A stretch of 64,000 nt of DNA from Rhodoplanes sp963840055 (lineage in GTDB: Bacteria; Pseudomonadota; Alphaproteobacteria; Rhizobiales; Xanthobacteraceae): assembly GCA_963840055.1 (NCBI GenBank), contig CAWIXM010000023.1, positions 7,013 through 71,012 on the forward strand, written 5' to 3'. This document shows, in pieces, positions 26,659-38,114 of the stretch; the stretch's first letter is position 1, and each line of letters opens with the position of its first letter. Both the position numbers and the translations under genes were made by a program. The notes under the pieces are model-generated. The model saw nothing but the letters and a program-made list of their open reading frames with translations. It ran no database searches and was not told the origin of the DNA.

Positions 26659-28845
26659 CTATTGTAGGCGCAAAAGCACGCTGTCGGTTGCGCCCGCCGC
26701 ATCCAGGATCGTCAGGCGCGTAAAGCCTGACCCATCCGGCGCGATCGTCGCGGTCTGCCGGCCGCGCAAGGTTGCGCGCGGCATGCCGTTGACGAGCACG
26801 GTAATGGGAAGCCGGCCACCGGCGAATTTCAGCGCGATTGGAGCCGACGCGTCGGCCCCGCCGCTAGTCAGGTCGAGTTGAGCGCCGTTCGGCGGAAACA
26901 GGATCCGCAGCGGCGGGGTCGTGTCCCCGGTCGGCACGCCGTTCGGCCGGAACCGTTGCAGCGGCACCGGCAGTTTGCGGTTCGAGGCGAAAATGACGCC
27001 TCTCGGCGCCGGAGGCAACGGTGCGACCGGCTTGCCCAGCCGCGCGAAAGCATCGAACAAGATCGGCGCGGCTGTGGTTCGCCCGAGAATCCCCGGAACC
27101 GGCCCGCCATCCGGACGGCCGACCCAAACGCCAATCGTGTGCTCGCCGTCGAAGCCGATCGCCCAGGCGTCGCGGAAACCGTAGCTCGTGCCCGTCTTAA
27201 ACGCGATGCGCCCAGCAGCTGCGTTGTCGGGGGGCGGGGCACCCAATAGCGCGTTCCCAACCTGCCAGGCGGCAACCGGCTCCATGAGCCGCCGCGGCTG
27301 CAGTGCCGAGGAGGCCGCTTGAGTTTCGGTCAAAGCGACGGTCGTGCCGAGACGAGCGAGCCCGGCATAAAGCCGGACGAGATCGGCAAGCGTGACGCCG
27401 GTTCCGCCGAGCCCGATGGCGAGGCCGGGTGGCTCGCCTGTCGGCAAGACAAGGCGTACGCCTGCCTGGGCAAGCCGCGCGCTGAGCCGGTTCGGCCCGA
27501 CCTTGTCGAGCACGAGGATGGCCGGCACGTTGAGCGAGAGCTGCAATGCGCGGCGCGCCGACACGGTGCCTTGATAGGCGAGGTCAAAGTTTTCGGGCGC
27601 ATACGCCCCGTAGCGCACCGGGCGGTCGTCGATGAAGGTCTCGGGATGGATGAACCCGTCCTCGAAACCAAGGCCGTAGATGAATGGCTTCAGGGTCGAT
27701 CCGGGCGAGCGGACGGCCGTCGTCATATCGACTTGGCCGGCGCGCCGCTCATCGAAAAAGTCGGCCGACCCGACCCGCGCCAGCACCTCGCCGGTCGCGT
27801 GATCGACCGCAAGGATGGCCACGGAAACGTTGGGACCGATTGCGCGAGCGCGGTCGCGCGCGAGCTCCTCGAGCCTCGCCTGCCAACCCGCATCGATCGT
27901 GAGGCGATGGGTGGGACGCGCCGGCGCTTCGGCGACGGCGCGATCGGCGGCGTGCGGGGCATGTTTCGACATCGGCCGGCGTGCGCGTGGGACCGGTTCG
28001 GCTTTGGCGCGCGCGACGTCGCCCGGCTCGACCACTCCGGCCTCAACGGCGCGGTCGAGGACACGGTCACGCGCGGCCTGCGCGGCGGCGGGGTAGCGGT
28101 CGGGCCGCCGCGCTTCCGGCGACTGCGGAAGAGCCACCAGGAGGGCGGCCTCCCCCAGCGTAAGGCGGCGCGGCTCGTGGCCGAAATAGACAAGCGATGC
28201 AGCACGAATTCCTTCAATATTGCCGCCATAAGGAGCAAGGCTCAAGTAAAGCTTTAAGATTTCATCCTTGCTCAGCTTCTGTTCGATTTCGATCGCCCGC
28301 ACCATCTGTCTGAGCTTGGCGCCGAGCGAGCGTTCACGCGGCTCGAGCAGGCGGGCGACCTGCATAGTCAGGGTCGACGCGCCGGACACGATGCGCCCAT
28401 GGGACGCAAACTGCGTGATCGCCCGCGCAAGCGCCGCCGGGTCGACGCCGTGGTGGGTCAGGAAGCGCTTGTCCTCATACGCGAAAAGCAGGTCCAAGAA
28501 GCGGGGATCGACGTTCTCCGGCCGCACCGGAAGCCGCCAGCGCCCCTCCGCCGTCGCGTAGGCGCGCAAGAGCTTGCCGTCCCGGTCGAGCACTTCGGTC
28601 GAGAAAGCGAGCCCCTCCCCGACGGGCGCAGGACCAAGCGAGACGATCCACACCGCGGCGGCGGAGCAAATCACAAAGAGCAGAGCCGCGATCACCGCCA
28701 ATAGCGTTCGCAGGCGAAGACGACCGCGGTCGCTCCGGGGCGTCGCGTAACGAGCCTGGGATTCGTGATCCGAGGCCGAGGCTAGGGATTCCGGGTCCCG
28801 CCCTTCGGGCCATCCCGGAACGACAGTGGTTGGATCACGTGCCAT
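26659..28845 (-). CDS. pbpC: Penicillin-binding protein 1C
   Basis: 728 residues. A membrane anchor (LLAVIAALLFVICSAAAVWIV) is followed by a GT51 transglycosylase domain (FAYEDKRFLTHHGVDPAALA, GASTLTMQVARLLEP). The transpeptidase domain has SPGSTLKP (serine near residue 380) and KTGTSYGFRDAW. The C-terminal PBP1C domain ends with FTRLTILDAAGATD. It polymerises and crosslinks peptidoglycan. It lies 30 bp after the alpha-2-macroglobulin gene, the usual pairing. The first 35 or so residues (TTVVPGWPEGRDPESLASAS) look like a translated palindromic repeat, so the natural start may be further in. Confidence 0.92.
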   Translation of the reverse strand: MARDPTTVVPGWPEGRDPESLASASDHESQARYATPRSDRGRLRLRTLLAVIAALLFVICSAAAVWIVSLGPAPVGEGLAFSTEVLDRDGKLLRAYATAEGRWRLPVRPENVDPRFLDLLFAYEDKRFLTHHGVDPAALARAITQFASHGRIVSGASTLTMQVARLLEPRERSLGAKLRQMVRAIEIEQKLSKDEILKLYLSLAPYGGNIEGIRAASLVYFGHEPRRLTLGEAALLVALPQSPEARRPDRYPAAAQAARDRVLDRAVEAGVVEPGDVARAKAEPVPRARRPMSKHAPHAADRAVAEAPARPTHRLTIDAGWQARLEELARDRARAIGPNVSVAILAVDHATGEVLARVGSADFFDERRAGQVDMTTAVRSPGSTLKPFIYGLGFEDGFIHPETFIDDRPVRYGAYAPENFDLAYQGTVSARRALQLSLNVPAILVLDKVGPNRLSARLAQAGVRLVLPTGEPPGLAIGLGGTGVTLADLVRLYAGLARLGTTVALTETQAASSALQPRRLMEPVAAWQVGNALLGAPPPDNAAAGRIAFKTGTSYGFRDAWAIGFDGEHTIGVWVGRPDGGPVPGILGRTTAAPILFDAFARLGKPVAPLPPAPRGVIFASNRKLPVPLQRFRPNGVPTGDTTPPLRILFPPNGAQLDLTSGGADASAPIALKFAGGRLPITVLVNGMPRATLRGRQTATIAPDGSGFTRLTILDAAGATDSVLLRLQ

Positions 28846-28874
28846 TGCGTCCGTCTAGCGTCGTCGCAAGCGCC

Positions 28875-31800
28875 TCACTGACGTCCGGCCGAGACCTCGA
28901 CCGCGCCGGTGCCGGTGCGGCCGAAGCGATCGGGCCGGTACATATCCTCGACGTAAGCCTGCGGCAGTACATAGCGCCCCGGCGACACTGCGCGAACGAC
29001 ATAGGCGACGGTGAATACCGCGGGCGAGTCCTTGTTGCGCGCGAACGCCGCGCTGAAGCGGTCGTCGCGGAACTCGGAACCGACCGGATTGGCCGCGTCC
29101 GTAATCCACTTGAGCGTGCCGGTCGCGCCCGAGGAGACGAGGCGCGGGTTATCGATCTCGAAACCCGCCGGCAGATAGTCGGCGAACAGGACGCGGCCGT
29201 ATTGCGGGCTGTGGCTCGGTGATCTTTAGCACCACGACGAAACGCTGGTTTTGCTGCGCCTTCGTTGCGTCGGCCTTCTGGCCGTCGAGCGTGTAGTAGA
29301 GCCGCTCGATCTTGAAGCCCTTGTCGGCCGCCGGTTCCGGCGCGACCGGCGCGCCGGAGACCGAGACGACCGCCTGCACCGTCGCATCGCCCGTATTGGT
29401 GATGCGGAACGGGCCCGCCTGCAAATCGCTCGGCCGCACGGTGCGATAGACCGGGCCTTGCCGCCGCGCGCCGGCGACGTCGAGCGAAAGGCGCGTTTCC
29501 TTGGCGAGCGCGCGGGCGGCGAGCACCATCCAGGCATCCTCCTGGGTCGAGGTGCGCACCACCGCATTGCGCGCCGCTTCGAGCCGCTGCAACGCTCCCG
29601 ATATGACCGGCGCCGGCGCGCCCCCCTCGGCGGCGAGCGTCACTACCGCCGCCGCGTCGCGTAAAGTCGAGCCGTAGTCGGCTCGGCCAAGCTCGTGTGC
29701 CGGAGGCGGCGCGAGCGCCTGCAGGGCGGCGGCATAGACCCGCTCGGCCCGGATGCGATCGCCCAACAGCGCGAGCGCAGCCGCGATATGCGCTTTCGCG
29801 ATCGGGGTTTCGACGGCGGAAAGCTTGGTGTCGGCGATGTAGCGCAGATCGCCGACCGGCGCCGCGCCATTGCGCGCGAGCACATAGAGCGCATAGGGAA
29901 CGTCGCGCGCGCCATCCTTGCCCGGTTCCGGCGCGTTGGCGACGTAGTTGCGCAGCCGGTCAAGCGCGAGCTTGAACGCGCCGCCGGGGACGGAGAAGCC
30001 GTGCTCGCGCGCTCGCGTCAGGAAGTCGGTGACATAGGCGTCGAGCCACGCATCGTTTCCGCCAACGGACCAGAGCCCGAACGCGCCGTTCGATCCTTGT
30101 CGCGCGGTTAGGCGTTCGATCGCCTCGCGGACGCGCTGGTCAGCCCCGGCATCGAGTGCGAGCCGCGCCTCCGCCGCAAGCTCATTGACATAGAGCAGCG
30201 GCAGCGCGCGGCTTGTGATCTGTTCCGAGCAACCAAACGGATAGCGGTCGAGCGCCTTGAGAAGGCTCGCAACGTCGAGTGCGGTCGAGGGACCGATCGA
30301 CAGCGCGATCGACCCAGTGCCCGGCACGAGATCGGCGAACAGGTCGTTTCCGAGCGTCAGGCTCTCGCCCTTGGCGATCGGTTTCACCGTTCGGCGCGCG
30401 AGAATCTGCGTCGCTGGCTTCACCGCGAGCACATAGTCGCGCTCCAGGGCGAAGTTGCCGGGCCCAGCGATCCGCACTTTGAGGTTTGCCGTTCCGGCCG
30501 CATTTGCCGCTACCGGCAGCGTGAGCGCGGCGCGCTGCTTCGCCGCAAGGCGCAGGGTCTGCGACGCGCCGCTGGCGATCGCGATTGGTCCGTCCGCTTC
30601 GGCGGTGATGTGGTAATCGCCGCCCGCGCCTTCGACATTGTCGAGGTCAAGCTGCACGGTGCTGCGATCGCCGGTCAGCAGGAAGCGCGGCAAGGTGGCG
30701 GTCAGCACCACCGGGTCGCGCACAATCACGTCGCCCTGGGCGTGTCCGACTTTATCCTTGGTCCAGGCGACCGCCATCACCCGCACGGTGCCGGCAAAGG
30801 CGGGGATGTCGAAGTCGACCTCCGCTGTGCCATTGCGCCCGACGGTGACGATCCCGGAATAGAGCGCGACCGGCGGCTGGGTCGGCGGACTCGCCTGCAA
30901 TTCGGCCGCGGCGGCGTCGCCGCCAGTGCGGACCTGTCCGCGCGTTCCCTGCATGCCATCGATCAGATGGCCGTAGAGATCGCGGATATCGGCCGAGAGC
31001 TTGCGCTGGCCGAGGAAATACTCGTCCGGCGCTGGAGCCTTGTAATTGGTGAGATTGAGAATGCCGACATCGACCGCCGCGACGACGATGCGCGCCTCCT
31101 CGCCGGCAAGCCCGCTGATCTTGATCGGCACGCGCAGGCTCGTTTCGGGGCGAACGAGTTGCGGCGTCTGGAGATCGACCGCGAGCGTCTTGGCTTCACG
31201 ATCGATCGTGAACCATTGCACGCCGACGGCGCGGCCCGGCATGCGGCTGGCCGCAACATCGAGTGGACGCAGGAGCGTCGCCACCACATAAGCGCCGTTG
31301 CCCCAATCGCGGCCAACTGGAATGCGCACCTGGTTGAGCCCCGGCTGCGCGTCCTGAGTCACCGTCGTAATCAGCCGATCGCTGATAACGGACACGCGCA
31401 GCTTCCCGGCGTTGCGCGCGGTGACGGCGACCGTCATCCGGTCGCCTGCGTGGTAATCCGGCTTGTCGAGCGCGATCTCGAGGAGGTCTGGCGTATCGGC
31501 GCTCGCCTCCGCGAAGAAGCCGGCGTCGAACGGGACCGTGGTCACGGGACCGTCCGGATCGGTGGTCGAGACTTCCAGCCGGTAGCGGCCCCACGCGACC
31601 GGCACGGCGATGCGGCCCGGCTTGTCGGCCGTGACGTCGAGCGTCCCGTCGGCGACCCGCTTTGTCGACTTGATCGGCTCAAAGCGCCACAGGCCATCCT
31701 GCCGATACCACTGGAACCGGCTCTCGACCTTAAGGAATTCGTAGTGCAGTCCGTTGTGCGCGAGCAGCTTGCCGTCCGGCGCCGCCATGATCACGTCGAA

Positions 31801-34104
31801 ATTGGCGGTTGCGCCCTCGCCGAGCGAGCGGCCGGAAAACAACGGCTTGACGCCGATCATCGGACCGGATGGCGTGACCGGCAGGGTCAGCGTGCGCTCG
31901 ACGGCGCGCCCGCCCGGCTCCGCCATACGGATCGCGATCTGCGCTTCCAACGGCAGCGTGGTTTCGGGAACTTTGCTGAGCACGATCGGGAAACTGGCCT
32001 GCCCTTTCACGTCGGTGGTGGGCAGATCGTCGAGCGACTGTTGGGCCGGCGGCGGCGCACGGTCATCGTCGCCTTCGGCGCTGCCAAAGCGGTAGCCGGG
32101 GAAACCCGCCCGTTCGGCCGCAGCCTTCACCGAGATTTCACCTTCGAGATCGAGGTTCGCGCCCGGCGCGCCGTAAAGATAACGGCCGTCCACCGTCAGT
32201 TCGACCGGCGATGACCGGCCGATGCTCGTCGCCTTCGTGGCCAGGTCGAACTCGATCCGGTCGGGCACATAGTCTTCGACAAGGAACGTCGATTCCCCGA
32301 TCGGCGGCCGCTTGGGATCGGAATAGGCCCGCACGCGCCAAGTCCCGCTCAGCGCCGTGCTCGCGATCGGAACGTCGAGGTTGCGTCCTCCGAGCCCCTG
32401 GTCGGCGACGACGGCGCGCCGGTACTCGACCCCGTCCGGCCGCTCGACCACGAGGGTAAGCGGAACGCCGAGCGAGGCGATGCCGATCCCGTCGCGCAGA
32501 AGCGCGGTGACATGCACCGTCTCTCCGGTGCGATAGACCCCGCGCTCGGTATAGACGAACGCGTCAAGGCCCGCGGGCGCCGGGCGCCCCTTCACTCCGC
32601 GGTCGGACAGGTCGAAGGCGGGCGATGTCAGGCTGAGAAACGCATAGTCGCGCCCGCCCTCGGACGCGATGATCAACGCCGGCGCAAAGCCGCCCTCCCC
32701 GCGCGCGAGACCCGCTTCGAACGCGGCGTGCCCGTCAGCGTCGGTCTGGCGGGTCGCCAGAATCTCGTTGCTGCGCGCAACCAGCCGCACCTCGATCTGC
32801 GGCTTTGGCGAAGCGCTCGCCAGCGAATTGACGAAAACATGGATGCCATCGCCGCCGGAATAGGCGGACAGACCGAGATCGGAAACGATGAACCACTGGG
32901 TCGCGAGCGCTCCATAATCATCGGGGCTCGTTCCCTTCGGTTCCGCCGACATCACGTAGACGCCGGGCTTGAGGTCGCCGACGGTCTGGTCGACCGGAAA
33001 GGCTGTGGTCACCTCGGCATTGAGCGGAGACTGGGTCGCGAGCTCACCGCTCCAAACGGTCGTTCCCTGCCCTCGCGCTATCCGCTTCAATTCATAGCGG
33101 TCGAGGTTGCGCTCGAAATCCTGGCTGGTGATCGGATCGAGCAGGCTGCGGTCGCCGATACGGTAGATCGCGATCGCGACCGCCGGCGTATTGACGCTGA
33201 CGACCGGGATGCCGCGCTGGCCGGTGCGCGGGAGCACATAAGCCTTCCCGGTGAAACGAACGAAAGGCTTGCGGTCGCGCACATAGATATTGAATTCGGC
33301 CGACTTCGCGAGCGTCTCCTTGACGACCGACGGCAGGCCGGGGCGCAGCGTGATGGTGTAGCGCTCACCGTGCTTGAGGCCCTCGACGCAGAGCTGCTTG
33401 TCGTCGGCCGAGAGCGCTGGTTTATCCTGCCCGGCGACGGCGACGAACGGCGAGAAGTCGGTGCGGCGGCTGGGCAGGCTTTCGGAGAACTGGAAGCAGG
33501 CGCGCGGCGACGCCGTGTCGGAATCGACCGAGTAGTCGAGCAGACGGAAACCATGGTCGGTCCGCATCTTCTCATAAGCCGCGCGCAACTCGGCGACCTC
33601 GCGCAGGTCGAGCGAGAGCCGCATTGCGTCGAGCGCCGGGCGCCACAGTTCCCGGTTGGCGAACCCCCGGCCGACTACGACCAGGGCGTCGGCCTCCTCG
33701 CCGCTATTGCCCGCGCGCTGATAGGCGATGTAGCCCGCCGTGGTCGCGCGTTCGAGCAGCGTCGTGCGCTCGCGGTCGTCGGAGCTGCGGATCTGCAGGA
33801 TGGCGCGGGCTAGGCGCAGCCAGCTCGCCGCGTCGTCGGGGGCCACGGCGACAATCTGCCCAAGCACCTGAATACCGGCGCCTACGTCGTTGCGTTGAAA
33901 CGCCAAGTCTGCTTCCCGGCGCAGCGCCTCCAAGGGCTTCGCCACTTGTCTGGCGTCTTTTCTGATCTGTGCCTCCAGCCGGATCGCGCTATCGGCGAGA
34001 TCGTCGCGCTGGAACGGCTTGTCCGCGGCGTAGGCTGGAACGAGCGCAATAAATGAAAGCAACATTAGCGCCGCCACAAAGCCGGCGCGCAGGCGGGCGA
34101 GCAT
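28875..34104 (-). pseudogene. Bacterial alpha-2-macroglobulin, frameshifted near its C-terminus
   Basis: A long YfhM-type protein of about 1740 residues. The start at 34104 gives a signal peptide (MLARLRAGFVAALMLLSFIA, cleaved after AYA). MG domains and VYTERGVYRTGETVHVTALL follow, and the thioester CSEQ (in RYPFGCSEQITSRALPLL) lies near residue 1290. Such proteins trap foreign proteases in the periplasm, while the paired PBP1C repairs the wall. Near 29215, after LKITEPQP, the frame shifts; the correct continuation (YGRVLFADYLPAGFEIDNPR) runs to a stop at 28875. The last 110 or so residues are thus lost unless the shift is a sequencing error. Confidence 0.85.
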
Positions 34105-34425
34105 CGAAAAACCTCCATCCCGGACACTTGCCGGGGCCGACCCACCCCCGGTGAATGAGTTGTCGCAAATCGTGTCGGACTCGTGACGAGCCGGGCCCTC
34201 TCCGACCGCTCCGCTTAGTGCAGCGTCGCAGCGACTAGGTTCATGACTAGCCTCACCTTGGCCGCCTGTTCCTTCGCCTCGATAATTCACGGCTTTGAGG
34301 CCGGCGCGGCCGGAGGTAGACTGCCGCGGCGCAGCGTCGTATCGCCATGGCGATCGATCGATTGGGGACACCGCAGGGGGATCGTGCGCGATCTCGCCTG
34401 TGGGTCGAAACCAGGCGGGAAAGCA

Positions 34426-36168
34426 ATGGCAAGCCGCAGATTCAAGGCCATCCTGATCAAGCCGTCGCACTACGACGCCGACGGCTATGTCATTCAGTGG
34501 TGGCGCTCGACCATCCCATCCAACAGCCTCGCCAGCGCGCATGGCCTGATCTCGGAATGCGCCGCAGCCAAGACGCTCGGTTCCGACGTGGACATCGAGG
34601 TCGAAGCCTATGACGAGTGCAACACCGTCATCGACGTCAAAGCGACGATTCGCAAAATCCGCGAGGCCGGCAGCGGATTCGTCGGTCTGATCGGCGTACA
34701 GTCGAACCAGTTTCCGCGCGCGATGGACCTTGCCCGCCAGTTCCGCGCCGCCGGCATTGCGGTCGCGATCGGCGGCTTCCACGTCAGCGGCTGTCTCGCC
34801 ATGCTCCCCGAGCTACCGCCCGACATCAAGGAGGCGCTCGACCTCGGCGTTACGCTCTATGCCGGCGAAGCCGAAGGCCGCATGGACATCTTCCTGCGCG
34901 ACATGGCGGCCGGGACGGCAAGGCCGATCTACAATTACATGGACGATCTGCCAGAGATGGCGGCGGCCACCTATCCGATTCTGCCGCGCGAGACGGTCAC
35001 CCGCGTCGCCGGCCACTATGCGAGCTTCGACGCCGGCCGCGGCTGCCCGTTCCAATGCAGCTTCTGCACCATCATCAACGTGCAGGGCCGCAAGTCGCGC
35101 TACCGCACCGCCGACGACGTCGAGGGCATCGTTCGCGCCAACGCGGCGCAGGGCGTCACCCGTTTCTTCGTCACCGACGATAACTTCGCCCGCAACAAGA
35201 ACTGGGAGCCGATCCTCGACCGGCTGATCGAGCTGCGCGAGAAGGAAGGCTTCCGCATCCGGCTGATGCTGCAGGTCGACACGCTCTGCCACCGCATTCC
35301 CGGCTTCATCGAGAAGGCGGCGCGGGCGGGCTGCACCGCGGTTTTCATCGGCCTGGAGAACATCAATCCCGAGTCGCTGATGGGCGCGAAAAAGCGCCAG
35401 AACAAGATTTGGGAATATCGCGAGATGTTCCTGGCCTGGCGGCAGGCCAAGGTGATGACCTATGCCGGCTACATTCTCGGCTTTCCGACCGACACGCCGG
35501 AATCGATCGCCCGCGACATCGAAATCATCAAGAAGGAACTGCCGATCGAACTACTCGAGTTCTTCTTCCTGACGCCGCTGCCGGGCTCGGAAGATCACAA
35601 GAATCTCTATGTCCGCGGGGTTCCAATGGACCCCGACATGAACAATTACGACCTCGAACACGCCTGCACCGCGCATGCGACCATGTCGAAAGAGGCGTGG
35701 GAGCGCGTGTATGCGAATGCATGGAAGCGTTATTATTCAGACCAGCATGTCGAAACCATCATGCGTCGCGGGATCGCGAACGGCATCAACAAGACAAAGA
35801 TTTTCGACTCCCTGACGGTTTTCAGAGGCGCAGTCCCCATCGAAGGCGTGCATCCATTGCAGTTCGGCTTTGTCCGACGGAAGATCCGCACTCAGCGCCG
35901 CCCCAGCCTGCCGCTCGTCAATCCGCTGGTGTTCTACCCTTGGCGGGCGATCGACTTCCTCAAAGTCGGATTCAAGTGGTGGCGCCTCATTCGGCGTCAT
36001 CGCGCCATCATGAAGCGGATTCTCGCCGAGCCGGGCGCAGAAAACTATATGGACGAGGCGTTGCAGCCGGTCACCAGCGCCGCCGCGGGCAATTTCGTCG
36101 AGGTCTTCGCCGATCGCATTCCCAATACCTATGGCGCGCCGACGAAGCAGCCGGTCGCCGCCGCGTAG
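34426..36168 (+). CDS. B12-binding domain radical SAM protein
   Basis: 580 residues. The N-terminal Rossmann-like cobalamin domain spans roughly residues 10-150 (VGLIGVQSNQFPRAMDLARQF, IAVAIGGFHVSG). The 4Fe-4S/SAM motif CPFQCSFC starts at residue 207, followed by FVTDDNFARNK and TAVFIGLENINPES. The C-terminal extension (PLVFYPWRAIDFLKVGFKW) is hydrophobic and may touch the membrane. Members of this class methylate or rearrange unactivated carbons. The start at 34426 (MASRRFKAILIKPSHYD) fits the family better than the upstream alternatives. Substrate unknown; the neighbours give no pathway hint. Confidence 0.85.
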   Translation: MASRRFKAILIKPSHYDADGYVIQWWRSTIPSNSLASAHGLISECAAAKTLGSDVDIEVEAYDECNTVIDVKATIRKIREAGSGFVGLIGVQSNQFPRAMDLARQFRAAGIAVAIGGFHVSGCLAMLPELPPDIKEALDLGVTLYAGEAEGRMDIFLRDMAAGTARPIYNYMDDLPEMAAATYPILPRETVTRVAGHYASFDAGRGCPFQCSFCTIINVQGRKSRYRTADDVEGIVRANAAQGVTRFFVTDDNFARNKNWEPILDRLIELREKEGFRIRLMLQVDTLCHRIPGFIEKAARAGCTAVFIGLENINPESLMGAKKRQNKIWEYREMFLAWRQAKVMTYAGYILGFPTDTPESIARDIEIIKKELPIELLEFFFLTPLPGSEDHKNLYVRGVPMDPDMNNYDLEHACTAHATMSKEAWERVYANAWKRYYSDQHVETIMRRGIANGINKTKIFDSLTVFRGAVPIEGVHPLQFGFVRRKIRTQRRPSLPLVNPLVFYPWRAIDFLKVGFKWWRLIRRHRAIMKRILAEPGAENYMDEALQPVTSAAAGNFVEVFADRIPNTYGAPTKQPVAAA

Positions 36169-36219
36169 CTGACGACTACGTTCCGCCTGTAGTGTGCAAA
36201 TCACGCGAGCGCCGCGCGA

Positions 36220-38076
36220 CTACACCTCGCCGATGAACTCGCGCGTGTGCTGCTCCAATTCATTCGCATAGCGGCGCAAAACATAGGCCTCGGTGAGAAA
36301 TCCGACGACCCGCCGCGAGGCGTCCGAGTCGACGACCGCCAACGCCTCGGCTTCGGCGCCGTCGAACGCCGCGACGGCCTCCCGCACATTCATGACAGGA
36401 AAAAGCACGTCATCGGCATGGCGCAGCGCCGCGCCGACCGAGGCTTGCCCGTCGAATTGGGAGGAGTGCGCTTCCGACACGATGATGAGCCCCGCATACC
36501 GGCCCTCGTGATCGACCGCCACCACCTGCGCCGTCGATCCGAGCGGAAACCCCGTGCGGAACTCTTCGAATGTCATGTCGGCCGGGACCGTCTTTATGTC
36601 ATGCCGCATCATCCGCGCCACGGTGAGATCGCGGATCCAGCCGATATCGGCGGCGCTGCGTATGACCTCGCCGCGCAGGTGAAAGCGCCATGTGGCAAAG
36701 GAGTAACCGAACAGCGCCCGGGTGACCTGGGTGCACACGACGACGGCGATCAGGACGGCGGCCGTCAGCCGCAGGTCGCCGGTCAATTCGATGGCGATGA
36801 AGGTCATCGTCAGCGGGCCGCCGATCACCGAGGCCGACAGCGCGCTCATCCCGACCACGGCATAAACGCCGGGATCGATGCCGATCGCCGGCCAAGCCGC
36901 CAATATTCCGCTTGCCAGCAGCCGGCCCGCCAGCGCACCGATGAACAACGACGAAAAAAAGAAGCCGCCGCGGAACCCGGACCCGAGCGAAACGATCGAG
37001 GACAGCGACTTGATCGTTACGATAAGCGCGATCGTCGGCAGCGCTGCATCGAGCACGCCGGAGAAATACAGCGCGCCGTGCCCGGACGACATCACCTGCG
37101 GGCTGATCAGCGCAAGCGCGCCAACCACGGCGCCGCCGAACATCGGCCGCAAGAACTTGGGCACCGCGAGACGATTGTATATGGCCTCGCACAGTGGAAC
37201 CCCGCGCATCAGCGCAATGCCGAAAAAGGCGGCCAACAAGCCCACGGCGGCGGCAATGAAGAGGTCTTGGCCGGCGACCCGCGCCTCCGAGGCGATGACG
37301 ACAAGATGCGCGGGAGAGAGCGCATTCGCGGTGAAGTGGCCGATGACGGCGGCGATGGTCACCGGCGCGAGGCCGAAAACCGAGTAGCTCCCGATGATGA
37401 TCTCGAATGCATAGAAGGCGCCGCCAAACGGAGCGCCAAAGGCGCCTGCGATCCCGGCGGCGGCCCCACAGCCGACCAGAATGCGCAAGTCGCTGCGCCG
37501 CAGCCGCAGCGACTGCCCGATCCACGAAGCAATCCCGCTCGACAGCTGCGTGTAGCCGGCCTCCAGCCCGACCGATGCGCCGACGCCGCTCGACCATACC
37601 GTCCTGAACGCGACGACGAGGCTTCCGATCAACGACATGCGCCCGCCGTGCAGCGCATTCGCTTCGACGGGGTCGATCTCACGCTTGGGCCGCTTGCGAG
37701 CGATCGCCGCCGAGACCAGACCGAACCCCAATCCGCCGAGCACCGGAACGCCGAGGGCGAGAACGGGACTGAGCGCCGGATGGGCCGAGAGAGTCTCGCC
37801 CGGTCCCAACCCGAACAGAAGGCGGTGCACCAACTCGACGGCTTGTCCCATCGCGGTGGCCACGAGACCGCCCGACACGCCGACCAAAGCGGCGAGCACG
37901 AGCAGGCTCCATGCGCGCGCGCGGACAAACAGGCGCAGCCACCGCGGCGCCTCGAACCAGTCTAAGCGTTTCAGCAAACCGAGTTGCAAGTCGGATAACC
38001 GATGAACCGGCGGGGTCCCAGAGAACGACTCCAGCCAATTATCACCGGATGGTCCGGCTTCCCACCCCCTGGGCAA
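36220..38076 (-). CDS. ClC-type chloride channel/antiporter with CBS pair
   Basis: 618 residues. The ClC membrane core contains SSGVGASVGLEAGYTQ (selectivity-filter helix region), GCGAAAGIAGAFGAPFGGAFYAFE, and GSGFRGGFFFSSLFIGALAG. About 130 C-terminal residues form two CBS domains (MMRHDIKTVPADMTFEEF; VMNVREAVAAFDGAEAEALAVVD), which usually bind adenine nucleotides and gate transport. ClC proteins move chloride, often in exchange for protons. The GREGP-type filter reads GLEAG here, so ion selectivity could differ. Monocistronic. Confidence 0.88.
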   Translation of the reverse strand: MPRGWEAGPSGDNWLESFSGTPPVHRLSDLQLGLLKRLDWFEAPRWLRLFVRARAWSLLVLAALVGVSGGLVATAMGQAVELVHRLLFGLGPGETLSAHPALSPVLALGVPVLGGLGFGLVSAAIARKRPKREIDPVEANALHGGRMSLIGSLVVAFRTVWSSGVGASVGLEAGYTQLSSGIASWIGQSLRLRRSDLRILVGCGAAAGIAGAFGAPFGGAFYAFEIIIGSYSVFGLAPVTIAAVIGHFTANALSPAHLVVIASEARVAGQDLFIAAAVGLLAAFFGIALMRGVPLCEAIYNRLAVPKFLRPMFGGAVVGALALISPQVMSSGHGALYFSGVLDAALPTIALIVTIKSLSSIVSLGSGFRGGFFFSSLFIGALAGRLLASGILAAWPAIGIDPGVYAVVGMSALSASVIGGPLTMTFIAIELTGDLRLTAAVLIAVVVCTQVTRALFGYSFATWRFHLRGEVIRSAADIGWIRDLTVARMMRHDIKTVPADMTFEEFRTGFPLGSTAQVVAVDHEGRYAGLIIVSEAHSSQFDGQASVGAALRHADDVLFPVMNVREAVAAFDGAEAEALAVVDSDASRRVVGFLTEAYVLRRYANELEQHTREFIGEV

Positions 38077-38114
38077 TGCCTAACGGGGCTGCGTCGGCAT
38101 TGCCGAGGCGCAAT

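Noticed and set aside
30610..32214. 534-residue plus-strand open frame
   Set aside because: Antisense to the alpha-2-macroglobulin gene, whose domains and thioester motif are clear.
34105..34782. Upstream extension of the alpha-2-macroglobulin frame
   Set aside because: The extension overlaps the divergent radical SAM gene and lacks a signal peptide; the start at 34104 gives one.
36247..37965. 572-residue plus-strand open frame
   Set aside because: Antisense to the ClC channel; composition is the arginine/histidine-rich pattern of a shadow frame.
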